Shown here piece after piece: positions 24,834-37,747 of a DNA stretch of 64,000 bases. The stretch lies in the NCBI RefSeq assembly GCF_958295425.1, contig NC_081136.1, positions 15,516,381 through 15,580,380 on the forward strand. The letters are read 5' to 3'. Both the position numbers and the translations under genes were made by a program. The stretch's first letter is position 1, and every line of letters starts with the position of its first letter. The DNA comes from Solea solea. Taxonomy: Eukaryota; Chordata; Actinopteri; Pleuronectiformes; Soleidae. The notes beneath the pieces were generated by a model. It was not told the DNA's origin and made no database searches. It worked only from the letters and a program-made list of their open reading frames with translations.

Positions 24834-27180
24834 TTCCTCGCCATCTGTCTGTGCAGCGGCCCGTGTCTCTGGCACTGGGAGCAGTTGGGAGTAAGAGAGT
24901 GAAAGAGAAAGTGTCTTTTGGCTCCTCAGTCCTAAATCCCACTTCCTCTCTTTTTCCCCTGCTGTGCTGTTGTCTATCAAATTGTCTCTCAACATCATGC
25001 TGTCAGTGCCGATGGGCTCCCCCTGCTATTGTAACACCTAGTGTTGATGCTGTTTGGAGGAGAAAAAAAAAAACGGAAAAATCAAATTCCCTCTTAGTGG
25101 AATATTAGGAGCAAAAGGAGAAAGAGTTTATATGTGCTCTGTGTTTTTAGTGATTTCATTTCACAGTTATGAAAGCTAATTTCAGCTTAGTTCATTAAGT
25201 GTAAGGTACTTATTTCCTTGCAAATGTTAAAGCCTACAACTCAATAAGAAGGGGAAAAAAATAAACATGGTTGATTAGCTTATGCATTAGGCGTTTCACA
25301 TTAATACCACAGATGGCAGAATCACACTCACTATTTCTTTAGAGGCAGAAATACGCTGTAAAAATAAATCTGGAAGGATGGAGTCAATTCATGCGCCCTG
25401 AGACGGAGTAATTGCAAAAGGAATCAGCACATTATTTGATGCCATTACCTCCCACAGTTCTAACGACACTTCTTTCTTTGCATGCTTTAAAATATTCAAC
25501 ATTAAAAATGTAAATGCAATATACACACAGACCCGGGAATCACAGTATTTACATCCATCGGAGAGAGTAAAATCCACAGGAGCATGTTTGATTTTCTGAC
25601 GCGAAGACTCTTTTCCTGCTATACAAGAATGTCTTCTCTTTTCAGTGAATTTTCATAACCATGCCGCGCCACAAAGAGCTGTGTGCAGCTTAAGTAATTT
25701 GAACAAAAACACACAAAAAAGCATTCACTCTTTCTCAGTCTCTCCTCCAGTTAACAGCAAGCAAAAGTGCCCTCATAACGGCACTATATTCATCCAGAGT
25801 GATAAGAAATGGCAGCTATCAGCAGGCAGTCTGGAAGCCGCACATAACAGTTATTGTGCGTGAATATATATAAAAATTGATTTATGTGGCCTATCACTTA
25901 GAAGGCGCAATATGTGGATGAATATGGGCTAATATAATATTATGGAATGAGTGAGAGGGTTAAAGAAAGGGCCAGGTGCTGCCTGAAGGTGAAGAAAGTC
26001 CAAAGACGTATTATATAAAGGCATATCAGTGAAAATGAAAGACTATATTTAAATGTCTAACGCAATCAGAGATTGTTCAGTTTTACTGCATTTTCCCCAC
26101 AACATTATATCACTTATGAACTCGGCACATTATTTTTCAATGAATGAGAAAACTACCATGAGTAACCACATACAAGAATAATTTGCTGGATAAAATAGAT
26201 AATTAGTGTTAGGAGGCATAATCAATTTAACTAATAAATGTTTCCTTTGGACACCGATATGACAGTCAACACACTCCCAGCGTGTCAAATAAAAAAAAAG
26301 AATTGAGCAGACTGAACATTCATCACTATAGTGATTTATATTTAGTATATATCACTATACTAAATATATCCCAAAACACCAACCATGTCAAATAAAAGAG
26401 ACAAAGCACAAATGTTTTTGCATTAGTGTCCCACAATCTAAACTCACCTCATGAAACAATTTCAACACAATCGTATGTAAAAATATCAAATGAATAATGA
26501 ATGAATAAATACTGTGAAAAATATTAAAAACATTAAGTTTTTTGTGACAATAGGAATGATTGTTGGTAGCGCACTTAGAATGGGTTAATATGAACATGAC
26601 TGTTCTGCATGTGGCAAATTCAACTACAAAAAAACCCATACTAAAATATTTATCTAATTGCACACATCTAACTGCAAAATAAAATCTACTAGCAATTTGT
26701 ATTATTATTATTATTTTTTTTAATATAGGGTTTTATTTGCAGTTTTATATTAAAATCATAGATCCAAAAAAAAAAAAAAGTTTTTCTTTTTTTGGGTTCT
26801 CAATATTGGTTGGGATAAAAAGGCTGGGCGTAGCAAACAGCCTCATGTTTACCCTTTGGCAGAGTGCTGGGTCCATGTCCAGACTTGTAAATCAGGCCCA
26901 TTGAGGTATCATAATGCTGATGATTATGACAGCCAGTCGCCTGGGAGTGATAGAGAGACGTTGAGTTATGGGCTCGGGGAGGATGCCCAGAACTGAAGAG
27001 TCTCACAAATGGAGAAGCACTTCCACCAAAACACAAGTCCCCAGATGGGAACTAATGCTGCAGTTGGCGCCTGTGCCACCCAAATGACTGCACATTAGCT
27101 GCTCAAATCCCACAGAATAGTAAAGTATGTTTGTTTGATGTCACAGTGCTGCCATTCTACTCCTTTACTGTTAGGTTGTA
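24834..27180. other. Unique AT-rich non-coding sequence
   Basis: No gene is recognised. Strong acceptor-like pyrimidine tracts end near 25644 and 25752 on the plus strand without good donors. A minus-strand pair with an acceptor near 26513 and a CATGAG/GTGAGT donor near 26449 bounds about 64 bases of AT-rich sequence, judged too simple to call an exon. Confidence 0.5.
26322..26368. repeat. Cluster of perfect palindromes
   Basis: ATCACTATAGTGAT at 26322-26335 is a perfect 14-bp palindrome. It is followed by a 13-bp inverted repeat, TATATTTAGTATA (26337-26349) with TATACTAAATATA (26356-26368), separated by six bases. The half site ATCACTATA recurs at 26351-26359. Confidence 0.9.
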
Positions 27181-27183
27181 TAT

Positions 27184-27187
<4 letters not shown>

Positions 27188-27266
<79 letters not shown>

Positions 27267-27294
27267 TGTGTGTATATATATATACATATATGTA
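27188..27294. repeat. Long (TA)n microsatellite with palindromic flank
   Basis: An uninterrupted AT/TA run of 71 bases spans 27188-27258. It is followed by CACATATATGTGTG, another TA stretch and ACATATATGT. The array is self-complementary and is read as an Ile/Tyr repeat in open frames on both strands, which are not genes. Confidence 0.97.
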
Positions 27295-28079
27295 TTGATA
27301 AATCATTTTCACTCATTGTACTATTAAAGTATACTGTTTGCTCTCTGCTACTCATTCAACTCCCCTTTGCAGATGAACGATCATTCATTCTCATTGATCG
27401 TCAGCCATGATAATATAATCAGGCGTAAAGCCTGACAAGGCTGACCAGTCCGATAGATCAGAGCTGCTGACAGCAGAGCTATGCACAGGTCATAAACCCT
27501 CACCTTCCCTGTTTGACCCCACATCAATTTGGCTCTTTCCAATATGAATGCAAATAACAATGCATTTTTGGTGACATGTTTATGGTTATCTCTGTATCTC
27601 CACTCGCTCCGCCTGCTGCTCCTAAATGTGCTGATGTTACTGCCCTAATGGGATTGAAAAAGGTAACCTATTGCTCACTAGCGGTCAACTCGCCTCCGCG
27701 CTCCCCTCCAACGCCTCCCCAAAACAAACAAAACCACCGGCGCATGCTCGCACACAATATGCGCTCACATATGCACACCTACATGTCCTCCACCCCAGTC
27801 ACTTGCGTATGCATTGAGCTGATAAGTACCGTGGTTCATTTTCCCCATGGCAAAGCACAGTAAAAAACTAGGGTGTAATAATTGCTTTGGGGGGGGTTGA
27901 GACGATGATGGCTAAATATGCTTGATTGCCTCCTAAGCTTTGGTGCTGTGTAATGAAATATGGCTGTTGCAGACAGAGGCTCCCATGCGATAGCTTTCTT
28001 GTCACTTTCTTACTTGCAGAATTTTTTTGCCTTTCACTCCTCTGTTCTGGGATTTTTGTCTTTGCTCACCCGTCGCCTT
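27295..28079. other. Unique non-coding sequence
   Basis: No gene is recognised. Strong acceptor-like tracts end near 27372 and 28019 with no credible donor in the following 150 bases. A G7 run lies near 27890. Confidence 0.5.
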
Positions 28080-28265
28080 TGTTCCAGAATGGAGTTCGTC
28101 AAAGCATTCTACACCATTGAACACTTATCTTAGCTATAATGTAATAATTACTGGGGCCAAATCCAGCCTAATTGAGTATTCCACACCACATCAAAACAGC
28201 ATGCACCCGAAATATTCCTCTGTTCTACAATTCAATTTGTGGATTCATTAGCATGAACAGGGTGT
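28080..28265. promoter_or_regulatory. Candidate conserved non-coding block
   Basis: Complex, repeat-free sequence with TAATAATTAC near 28142, CCTAATTGAG near 28167 and CATTAGCATG near 28246. These homeodomain-like words and the absence of simple repeats suggest a regulatory element. Untested. Confidence 0.2.
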
Positions 28266-29217
28266 ACAGAGAGAACTAAGATAACAAGGAACTCAAAAAA
28301 AAACAGACTGTTGTTGAATTTAGGTTGAGGGTAACGGCCATATTCTCACCTCAGTAATTATGACTCACTGTCAGTTAGTTTCCTTATAATGTCTGATTAG
28401 GGCTTTTGTTGCATCCAAAAAGTTGTTTTATAGCTTCCTTAAAATTATAAAAGACTTTTTGGTTTCACTACATTCATTTAGGAAACTCAAGTGAGCAGTT
28501 TTACACAGAAACCACTGTAATCGTGACATTCTTTGCTAATCACCCAATTCCACTGCCAAAAAGCCGACAATAATATTTTAAAAGATAATGAGTCAAATTA
28601 AAAAAATATATATTTATCTACAACTAATTTTTGTTGTAACCACCCTAAGCGCATTTGTCCCTGTTGGTTAAACTAATCATCTACAAGAATATTAGTCTCC
28701 AGGCTTGTATGGGCACAGCAGCATCTGCTAATGCATTGAGCAAGAAAACAGCCCTGAGAAAATCTTCCCAGCACATTAAATGCACGACTTTCCTCTTTTG
28801 CTTCCAGAATAACTCAGGCCTAATTTGTTGTGCTACTTAAAGGAAAATGTAATTACAGCTGTTTTCATTATAATTCACAAAGCCAATCGATAACTGTGGT
28901 GGAGGCACTCTCTACGGCACATGCAATGTCTGTTCCGTCCACTGAAAACTTGGTTACAGAACAAGTATCCTGTCAGTCCTTACCACATAGTTTGTACATA
29001 ATGAGGCAGAATAAATTAACAAGACACATGAGCAAGATAGCAATAAGCATTTGTTTTAACACAATAACGGAGTAAACTTATGTGGTGTTTTGATTGCATT
29101 ACAAATCCCTTGTTGATTGAAATAAATGCAGAAAAATGCCTGGTGTTCTCCTCACACAGACAGGTTGATTAAACTATTCATTCCTATCCTGTTCCTCTCT
29201 GTCTCTCATTTATTCAG
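28266..29217. other. Unique AT-rich non-coding sequence
   Basis: No gene or repeat family is recognised. A strong acceptor-like TTTTGCTTCCAG ends at 28808 without a good donor. Confidence 0.5.
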
Positions 29218-29261
29218 TCCTCTTTCCTGAGACATCAACCACAGGATGAGGCCTGAGGCAG
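29218..29261 (+). other. Candidate 44-nt non-coding exon
   Basis: A long pyrimidine tract (from about 29180, ending CATTTATTCAG at 29217) precedes the segment, and GGCAG/GTAAGA follows at 29261/29262. All three forward frames contain stops, so it could only be a non-coding, untranslated or terminal exon. The splice context is among the best in the window, but chance remains likely. Confidence 0.2.
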
Positions 29262-29272
29262 GTAAGAAACTG

Positions 29273-29298
29273 AATAAATAAATAAATAAGTAAATAAA
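29273..29298. repeat. (AAAT)n microsatellite
   Basis: AAAT tetranucleotide units with one interruption (AAGTAAAT). Confidence 0.85.
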
Positions 29299-30669
29299 GG
29301 ATGAGCTGTAGACTAGAAATGTTGTGACCTCTTTTGTACCGTTTCTCATTTGCTTGATTTGACACATCAAGGATGCTCGCATGCTGGGTTTTCATCAAAT
29401 TTGTATGATCGGGATTCTAAAAAAAATCTGTCATTGTTTAAAAGAGAGCGCTCGTTTTTTGAGAGCTCAGACAGGCCAGGGAGTACGTCCAGTGATATCG
29501 AATCAAGTTCTCAGCTAATCTCGACTCCAGCTCAATGCTTCCCATCTCCTGACCTGTAGTGGGGTCAGGGGAAAACAGACTTTATCTGGCAACCTAAACC
29601 TTTTTAAAGTGACTGAGAGAGTGAGGGAGACTGACTGGCACTGATGGGACCAGACTAGGACCTTGCAATGCTGTGCTGCACTGCACCTGGTCTTCACAAG
29701 CCTGATTGATAGAGTGTGATGAGACTGTCACTGAGCAAGGAGAGCAGCCGGGAGATAGGCTCGATGGAGGGAGGTGAGCTGACCAGTTGAGAGATAGAAA
29801 AATAAATTTGAGAACATGTGAAGGATGAAGTGAGGGAATGAAGTGGATGGAATGTGTTTTGGACACATGAGGGATAGGAGGGGTTTGGGGACTGGGGGGC
29901 ACTGCCACAGAGATAGTGACTGCCTCTTCCTCGACTTTCATACCAGTTAATTTAAGAAGAGATAGAAATTGCAAGATTACAGCATAAAATCATCTTCTTC
30001 TTTTTTTTTTTTTGAAGTGGCCACATGCCAAGTGGTGAATTATTTCAAAGGTGTATTTTTAGTCTCTAAAAACTGCAATATTACAATAAACTTATTTTCA
30101 ATATAAATATTCAGACTGTTAATATCCTGTGTTTTAAGTGACTGATATAATATGAATGAACGAGGAGAATACAGTCTCTGACAGTAAGATTTGTGTGATT
30201 GTACAGCATTATTACAGAGTGGAGGTTCTCCCTTCATAAACTAAACTAAACCTAAACTTGATAAAATCTTTGACAAGTTCTGACGTCAGTGATCAATGAG
30301 ACAACAGTCCTCAAGTTACACACCAAATGAACAGAAATTAGTGGCAGGCAATATGACGTCTCATTGATATCCTTCATCAGCTTAAAAAGGCAAAAAATGA
30401 TAGTAAGGATACATCGGCAGTGTTTGCTAATGATTATTAGTGTCTCAGCTCAGTGAGTGTTTGTTCTTTTGACAACCTCAGAGGTGTTGTAGTCAGTCAC
30501 CCAAATATCTCTTATTTTCACGAATGAATGATCACTGGTTTATGCAGTGAAATGCTCCACTATTGAGCCCAGCTGTATTAAAAGAGACAAACTACAGCTA
30601 TAGCGTGCATGGCGAAGGGGACAAAACAGAGCAGAGTAGATGGTATAAGGTTCAGTGTTCTACGAGCAA
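29299..30669. other. Unique non-coding sequence
   Basis: No gene is recognised. The minus-strand open frame at 29594-29974 is Ser/Pro-rich and low-complexity, arising from purine-rich plus-strand sequence. A T run lies near 30000. Confidence 0.5.
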
Positions 30670-30739
30670 TTACAGACTGAAACTATTGGCCCAGATCAGC
30701 CCTGATACTGATCTTTAATTAGCTTGGGACATCCCTAGT
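30670..30739. mobile_element. Possible solo end of a DNA transposon
   Basis: The stretch contains TTGGCCCAGATCAGCC, CTGATACTGATC and ends TTGGGACATCCCTAGTG. This resembles the terminal part of a common teleost non-autonomous DNA element whose end reads as GGGATGTCCC on the other strand, preceded by GATC/TATCGG-type repeats. The opposite terminus was not found nearby. The family is not assigned and the match is from memory only. Confidence 0.35.
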
Positions 30740-33700
30740 GTATATACAAAGTAATCTATACATTACCTATGCATTGTTTGTACATGTGTCCATGCACTCT
30801 ATCAGCATTTATACCTTTGTGCGTGTGTGTACATAATAACAACAGTCAAATTCCTTGTATACAAACACTTTCTTAATTAATAACTGCTTTTTTTTTTACC
30901 ATTCACCGAAGTGTTTACCTTTTTTGTTCCTTTAGATGCCAAATGAGTTTCAAAGTCTTGCACTTTGTACATCCCCCACGTACCACCACATTATTCATAA
31001 AACATCATATGAAATGGTGCTTGTTCATGTCGCACACACACACGCAGAGATTGATGGTTCAATTTAAGAAATACATTGTCCATATTAATATGCAAATGAT
31101 ACAATATAAGCAGCTTCAACTATTTTGATCTGCAGACCGACACATTTCCAATATGTTGCCCATGTGAATGTCATAAATCATTTACTGGTTTGTTTATCAG
31201 TCTACCATTGGACTGCTTCGGACACAATATTTGATAAGATCTTGCAGACACATGGCATCTTGGCAGTAAGTGGACTACAGGCTGAGCTAAAGCTCTGTTC
31301 TGGGAATTCCACAGCTAGTGATTTCAGACTCAATAACGGCACCGTGTTTTACTTTTATCCTTGCCTGAGGAAAGACGGCTGACTCACCAGAATGCCAAAG
31401 TTATTATTAGTGCTTCACATATGTGGGGAAATGTGTATGTGTGTGTGTGTGAGTGTGAAAGACAGAAAGAGAGGCTCAGGCAGCAGTGGTATATGCATGC
31501 AGAAGCAGCATGAGGAGCTCTTATCTGCTGCTTGCCAAGCCCTGACCAGGACCCTGACTCCTGTGTTCCCTCCCTCTTTTCCTCCTTCCCCTCCCCTCTG
31601 TCCCTCGTCCCTCTCCAGTGGGGCTTCCCACTAGTCTGCTATAGTCAAGGCAGCCAGGTGAAATGAGCAATTCCCATTCAGGGACATGAGCGCTGCGCAG
31701 AATCGCCCTGTGAAATGGCTGCTCATTTTAGCAGATCAATGCACTCTCTCCCTCCTGCACTGCCACGGCGAAGAAAGGGAAGGGAAGGAATGGTTATGGT
31801 ACAGAGAGAGAGAGAGAAGGGGGTGGTTTTGCATGTGGGTTTGTTTGTGTCTATGTGTGTGTGTAGAGGGGGTAGGGTGTTAGCAAGGCATTTAATGATA
31901 TTTGCCATGGCTGCTCTGAGTGAGTGCTGTTGTAGAGAAATGGGAGATGCTTTGCATAAACTCAAAAGACATGCAATATTGCGTCTGCCTCCTTGGGAAG
32001 AAAAAGTGCCGTTCCTGGGTCTTGCCGGATATGAGAATATTCAGCCACTGAACTGGAAATTTTGCCAATATGAATGATATTAGTGACAGTCATATTAAAA
32101 TGCTTAGTTGTGACAAAATGAATTCCATATTTCTGTAGTAATGAGGGGTAATATGTCACACGATATCAGGATGGGCTCAACAGCAGAACTGTGAGATGAA
32201 ATGTACGTAATGTCTCAAAGACGTAGTCATACAGTTTATTACATTATGTAGTGTCTCTTTTTTTTGGTAACAAGTTTAAAAGTTCATTACATATCGATTT
32301 AGACCCACAGCTACACTCATTTCAGCTCTTTTCATGGTTAAAGGTTATATACAGTATATTTTTGGATTTTGCATTGGCACCAGAACCTCAGAGCAAAACA
32401 AATGCCTATTCAGTCACACCGACTGCTTCCCTTTGTGCTCTCAGAAAGGTGTTGGCTGTTCAATCTATGGGTCCTGCAAAACCCAGTGAACCTGGACTCT
32501 AAACACACAACAAGAAGAACAACCAATTTAAGTTATCCTGTTTCTGGCAGAGGCAACACAAAATCCATCCAGCTAGGTGATCTGAAAATCCGCAGGTTGT
32601 CGGCGTATGAGCCCGTGTGTGTGATACGTCGGAGTACAGTACACTTTCAGTCAATATTGTTAGCATATAGGTACCATATCGGTGCTGTCCTGTGTGACAC
32701 ATTGACACGTGTGACCAAAGTGGCGTCAGTCCATGCTCACATCACAGCTGGTCGTGGCTCAAACCGTCTTGCTTTATAAACAAGGTTACAGCCTCACGTG
32801 CACTAACCTGACTCCAGCATATTCACACCAACCATCTAAACCACAAAGAGGCTTGGATCACAAGTCACACAGAGGAAGTGCGATATCACTACGTTGTTAC
32901 AAAGAGAATAGTTTTTAGCTGCTATATTATCGTACTACATGACATTTAAATGTGGGGAAATTACAGAGGCGGAAGTGCTTTCTAATCAACAGTTCAATTG
33001 TTCAGTTTTTTTGTATCCAATCATCCTAATCAGCCTCATAGAAAATATTTAATGTATTTGATGGATGAATCATTTCCAAACACCACATGCTCTCTGGCCA
33101 CATTTTAAAAACTCTGAATCATCATTGGCTACAGATTCCATCACTGCACTTTGCTGATTGGTTATTGGTGACATCATTGGTTCCTGGTAGCATGCGTGCC
33201 AAGTGATTCATGGTCAGATCTATTATTCAAATCTCAAAACTCACCAATAAATCTGCCATTTGTATGATTAACTCCCATAATATTCCTGGCCCTCTTTGAA
33301 TAAATGCACCCTGCACTCTTCACTTAATTTCATCATCTTCTTTGTCTGGTCATTACGTTGTACTGCCGTATTGTGTCGTTATTTTGTTTTAACATTAATG
33401 CAGTCTGTAACTGTGGTTGCCACGTCTGTATAACAAAACACCAAATAGCAACATCCAGATATTACTGTAGATATCTCATTCCAATGGAAAGAAAAACAAT
33501 CAGGCTAAAACGTTGATAAGCAACCAAAGGAAGAGCAATTACTGTTTTTATATTTATAATATGAAAACCATGAAATGTCAAATACAAAACATGCACACAC
33601 ACTCAAGTGCTAACTTCTCCTAAACAAGCATATTCCTTTTCTATCGATATTTGTTATTTTTACACCGTTTTAACTCGTATTTCCATATATTAATGCAGTT

Positions 33701-36450
33701 GCGATCTGAATTGTTATCTGACGTTGTACATTTTCTCAAAGAAGCTTAATAAGAAAACTCTGTCCCCAAACAAACCATTTTACATTCATCAGGATCAACT
33801 TTCATTGCCTTTAGACTTCCTGCAAGCGTGGGAGAAGCTGTGCACCTCAGTTACTTCCTCTTGTATATCATGAAGGAGTGCTAATCTCTTAGCAATTCAG
33901 ACCACTTCAAACTCATTAAAGTCTGTTTGCCCAGTGTGCGCATACTTGAAATGACACACTATTCAGAATAAGAAGGAAAAAAGCACTAACTTAATGAATG
34001 ACCAATGAATTATGTATCCCGTTTGAATAACTAAGTACGAAAGCAATTTACTTTTTCACTTGTGTTCTTTTTACAGTCACGTCTTTATTGCAGCCGGATT
34101 CTTAATCATTATAACCCACTCGAATGTGGAGCAAGGAAATTCAGCTTTTACGGTTGTGATATTTAATTTTACACATTGCATAAACATTTCAAAAACACAA
34201 ATGAAAAACTTGACCCTTGTACCGACTACTGATTTATTGATAAGAAACTGACAATGACTTTGTTCTCCTAACATGACAAAAATGTTATTGCTTCTGCTTA
34301 GAGAGCTCCCATATCCCGAAACTCCATGGCCATACACTGTTATCAAATATTTATTTTACCTTTTTCTGTTGTAAATATAGGCAGTAATCTATCATAACTG
34401 TACTATTATTTTGAGTTTTTGTGTGTAATCTTGCAGAAGCGGGTACAGGAGGATTGAATCTTGGTCATCAGCTGTCAGAGCAGTAATGGATAATGTTTAC
34501 TAGTAATAGCATGCACTGCCACATTGCAGGGTGTGGAATGTCAAAGTGTCCATTTTCCCCCAAGCCAGTCAGAAGCAACACTGTCAGAGCCATGGCTGTA
34601 AACAATAAGAAAATAGAGGCAAGACAGCAACAAGGAGCTTTCTCCATTTCACCCATTACCGTCAGAGTGAGTGGGAAAAGATTGGTAGAATGTCAAGACT
34701 AGAAAAATACAGGCACTTGCAAGAGGCAGAAAAAATGGATTCCAAGTGGATTCTGTTCCGCAGACACATAATGATAGCTGTTATACAAAACTGAGAGATG
34801 GAAAGCAGAGGAGACCGGGAGAGGGGCACAAAGGCAATGAAAGACAGAGAGAGGATACGAGACAGACAGGGCGAGAGACACCTGCTGTTGCTTCACCTGC
34901 TTTAATAATAGTGTTGACATTCAAATAGAAAGCTCTGACAATAGAAGCTGGCTGAGGCAGCACCCGGTATGCAAATAGGGGGAACGCATCAGGAAATATT
35001 AGCTAGCGTCAGGACTTTCCATAACTCACACTGAAAACCACTTGACCCCCTGGCATCCTACAAGTGCTTTTGTATTGTGTGTGTGGGTGTGGGTGTGTGT
35101 GCGTAAGCAAGTGCCATTGACAAAAATTTTGCTTATTTCCCAACTCAAGTCCATTCATTCCTTACAACTGTGAACTTATCCCGATGCAATTAGTAAAATC
35201 TGTTCTATAGGCCGTTTTTATTGATTGACATTCCAATCTCACGCACACCTCTACCCTTTCATTGTCACTGTCACGGTATCTCGAAAACCCAGGTTAAACA
35301 TAATTCAATAATGAAATAATTCATAATTCAACATGGAAAGGATCATTAGTTGAGAAATTCACAGTCTGACTCTGCCTTTCATGCTCTCCACATGGACCCA
35401 AAGGTTCTATCAATCAAAAGCAAGACTCAGCTAATGTCACATTCACCAATGTACATATTTTATTCCCTTTTGAGTGCTCAACATTCTGGTGATTCTGTTG
35501 ATTGGAGCAGAAACTTTTCATGTTCCAACACAGGGTTTGAAGGATTGCAGATGTCAGCAGATCCTCACTGATGCAGAGGTCAATACCTATTATAGTAAAA
35601 GCAATAGTCAATATTGTGCTCTGACATTACTAATTGTAGATGTGGTTGCTTTCAAAAGCTGTGGCCCAGTACACAGCACTTTGATGCCAAGATTGTTGTT
35701 TCTGAACGAGATCGCAAAGTAAAACAGAGCGGAGTTAATGTTTGGACCACACAAAGAGTAATCCCTTTTATGACTATGGCTATTTACGGAGCTCAGGCTT
35801 GGCAAATCACTTTCTAAAACTCATCATTTCTTTTTCTTATCAGCCTGTAATTTACAACACTTGAAGAAATAGTTTTTTTCCCATTAAAATACTGCTCATG
35901 CGAGCATGTTAAATCCTGCATTTAGGTAGAAAAGAAAACCTTATTTTGGCTGCTTTCATGTCTCACAAAATTCGTAATCACCACGCAGTGGGCTGTTTGT
36001 ATACAGGTACATATCGCCATAATGTAAATAGCTTACTGGATAAGCTAGAATACAATATTTGTTAAAATGCATACTGTACCATAGTGATCAGAAATGTGAA
36101 ATCAGAATATATAAATGGGAATTTTAAACCTTCAAAACTTTCTGTTCTGTAATAATTGTAATTTTTCAAATTGCAGAAGTAATTCATTTAAAATAAGGCT
36201 ACACAAGAGGATAAAAGAAAGAAAAAAAATCAGAATCCCAAGGTCTTTGTCCAATACCAGAGGTCTGTCTGGGGGTTTTGACATTTAAAAAAAACACTGC
36301 AATTGTTGCTATTTTACTCTTTGATAAATTACAGCTAACAAAATAATAAAAATAATCTGATAAATTGTAGTCATACCTGAATGGGAAACATATAAGAGCA
36401 GACAAAGGACAGGACTGAAGAATGTCCTGAATGTTGAAAATCTGAATATA
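30740..36450. other. Unique non-coding sequence with simple repeats
   Basis: No gene is recognised. A GT repeat lies at 31432-31458, GA near 31804 and GTGTGGGTGT near 35078-35102. A relatively GC-rich stretch at about 32380-32790 carries a 136-codon plus-strand open frame with no known domain. At 34436 a strong acceptor-like CTTGCAG is followed by a 22-codon frame to a stop, and at 34670 there is a GTGAGT word. Neither was called. Confidence 0.5.
31432..31458. repeat. (GT)n microsatellite
   Basis: GT dinucleotide run with minor interruptions. Confidence 0.9.
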
Positions 36451-36451
36451 C

Positions 36452-36497
<46 letters not shown>
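36452..36497. repeat. (TG)n(TA)n microsatellite
   Basis: A short TG run passes into an uninterrupted TA run (36458-36490), then GTATATA. Confidence 0.95.
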
Positions 36498-36639
36498 ATA
36501 GTTTTTTAATTTTTTTAAAGAAAGAAGTAGGAATGGAGGAGGGCAGACAAGCTTCACTGACTTTTCTATGGGAGATGAGGTTTGGAACATAACAGATCTC
36601 CCGATATCCCTATGGACAGCTTCCCTGCATGTATGCTAA

Positions 36640-36860
36640 TGCACTGTCCAGACCACTAATATACAACAGGCAAAAGTAGGCTAAATAAAATGAAGGAGGA
36701 AGCTGTGAAATACAATTCTGAAGGGCTATAAATGCAACAGTATCAGCCGCCTTGGATCTGTACTTTCTTATTCGGATGTTCTCATTTGTATCCACACCTG
36801 TGTCATTCACAGCTTTACGTCTTAACCTAATTTCATGGTCTACGGGTTTGGATGGATGGC
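36640..36860. promoter_or_regulatory. Candidate conserved non-coding block
   Basis: Complex repeat-free sequence. It lies under a 134-codon minus-strand open frame (36610-37014) with no recognised domain. The open frame and balanced composition could also reflect a coding exon, but no convincing splice pair was found. Confidence 0.2.
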
Positions 36861-37380
36861 TCTGCCTCAACTTGTACACTGAAGGAAGGAGCGAGGGTAG
36901 CGGGAGTGTGCCCGCGTGTGCATCTGTGGCTGAGTGAATGGGAAACAGAGAGACAGAGGGTGAGAGAAGGGGGGGACACACTGCATCAATCGCAGAGAGA
37001 ATTGTAGTCACCACCAGATATTAACATTTTAACCTTGCTCTTTTCTCTTAACAAAAACACATTAAGCACATCTGGATAGCTGACAGTGAATTAGGGTTTT
37101 ACTGACCTTCACTCAGCATCACTGGGTAATCGGGGGTGAACCCATTTTTTGGTGATGTGTTTAAATTACAGTGAAGGGGAAACACACAAATGAAATGATA
37201 TATTGCAGACTTTGGTCACAGCGAATGTTACCGTCCCCCATGATGTACTGTAAAGACACGAACGTGGTTGACGTAAAGCACGCAAGATAAATGACATTTC
37301 TTAACTGACTATGAGTGAACCTATTAATAATGCACAAGATGTTTTCAAAATTGTGTACAACAAATGTCCTCGCCTCACAA

Positions 37381-37398
37381 TTTTTTTTTTTTTTTTTT
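37381..37398. repeat. T18 homopolymer
   Basis: Eighteen consecutive T. No retroposon body adjoins it. Confidence 0.95.
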
Positions 37399-37732
37399 GC
37401 GAGACATGTATTCAAGCAAAGTGTCAGCACTTCCTTTTTAGTCTGAGTATCTTGTGGTGTAAGGGCTTATTTAGCCAAACCAGGCATGACACCAATTATA
37501 GTGGAGGTAAATCGATTCCAACAAAGCACTCTGCTGGGACAAACAATAAAATGATCAGAGTTGTTTTGCTGGCAACAAGCAGTAAAAATTAGTTTGCACT
37601 TTAAACATAGTTTTAAATCCAGTCCGGTCGAGATCAATACTTTCTTCAAGCTATTAAAAAGCATTGTCCAGTGTGACAAGAATATATGGATGCAAAGGCA
37701 GAGCAAAAATAAGCAACAAAAGGCAACAAGGT

Positions 37733-37747
37733 GGGGGGGGGGGGGGG
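37733..37747. repeat. G15 homopolymer
   Basis: Fifteen consecutive G, by far the longest G or C run in the window. Confidence 0.95.

Noticed and set aside
24424..24894. 156-codon plus-strand open frame, the longest in the window
   Set aside because: Its His/Thr-rich sequence is simply translated CA microsatellites.
26449..26512. Minus-strand exon-like segment with GTGAGT donor
   Set aside because: The interior is AT-rich, nearly repetitive ATTCATT sequence, so the splice context is probably accidental.
27095..27410. Open frames on both strands with long Ile/Tyr repeats
   Set aside because: Translation of the (TA)n array.
36610..37014. 134-codon minus-strand open frame
   Set aside because: No recognised domain and its start lies in purine-rich low-complexity sequence.
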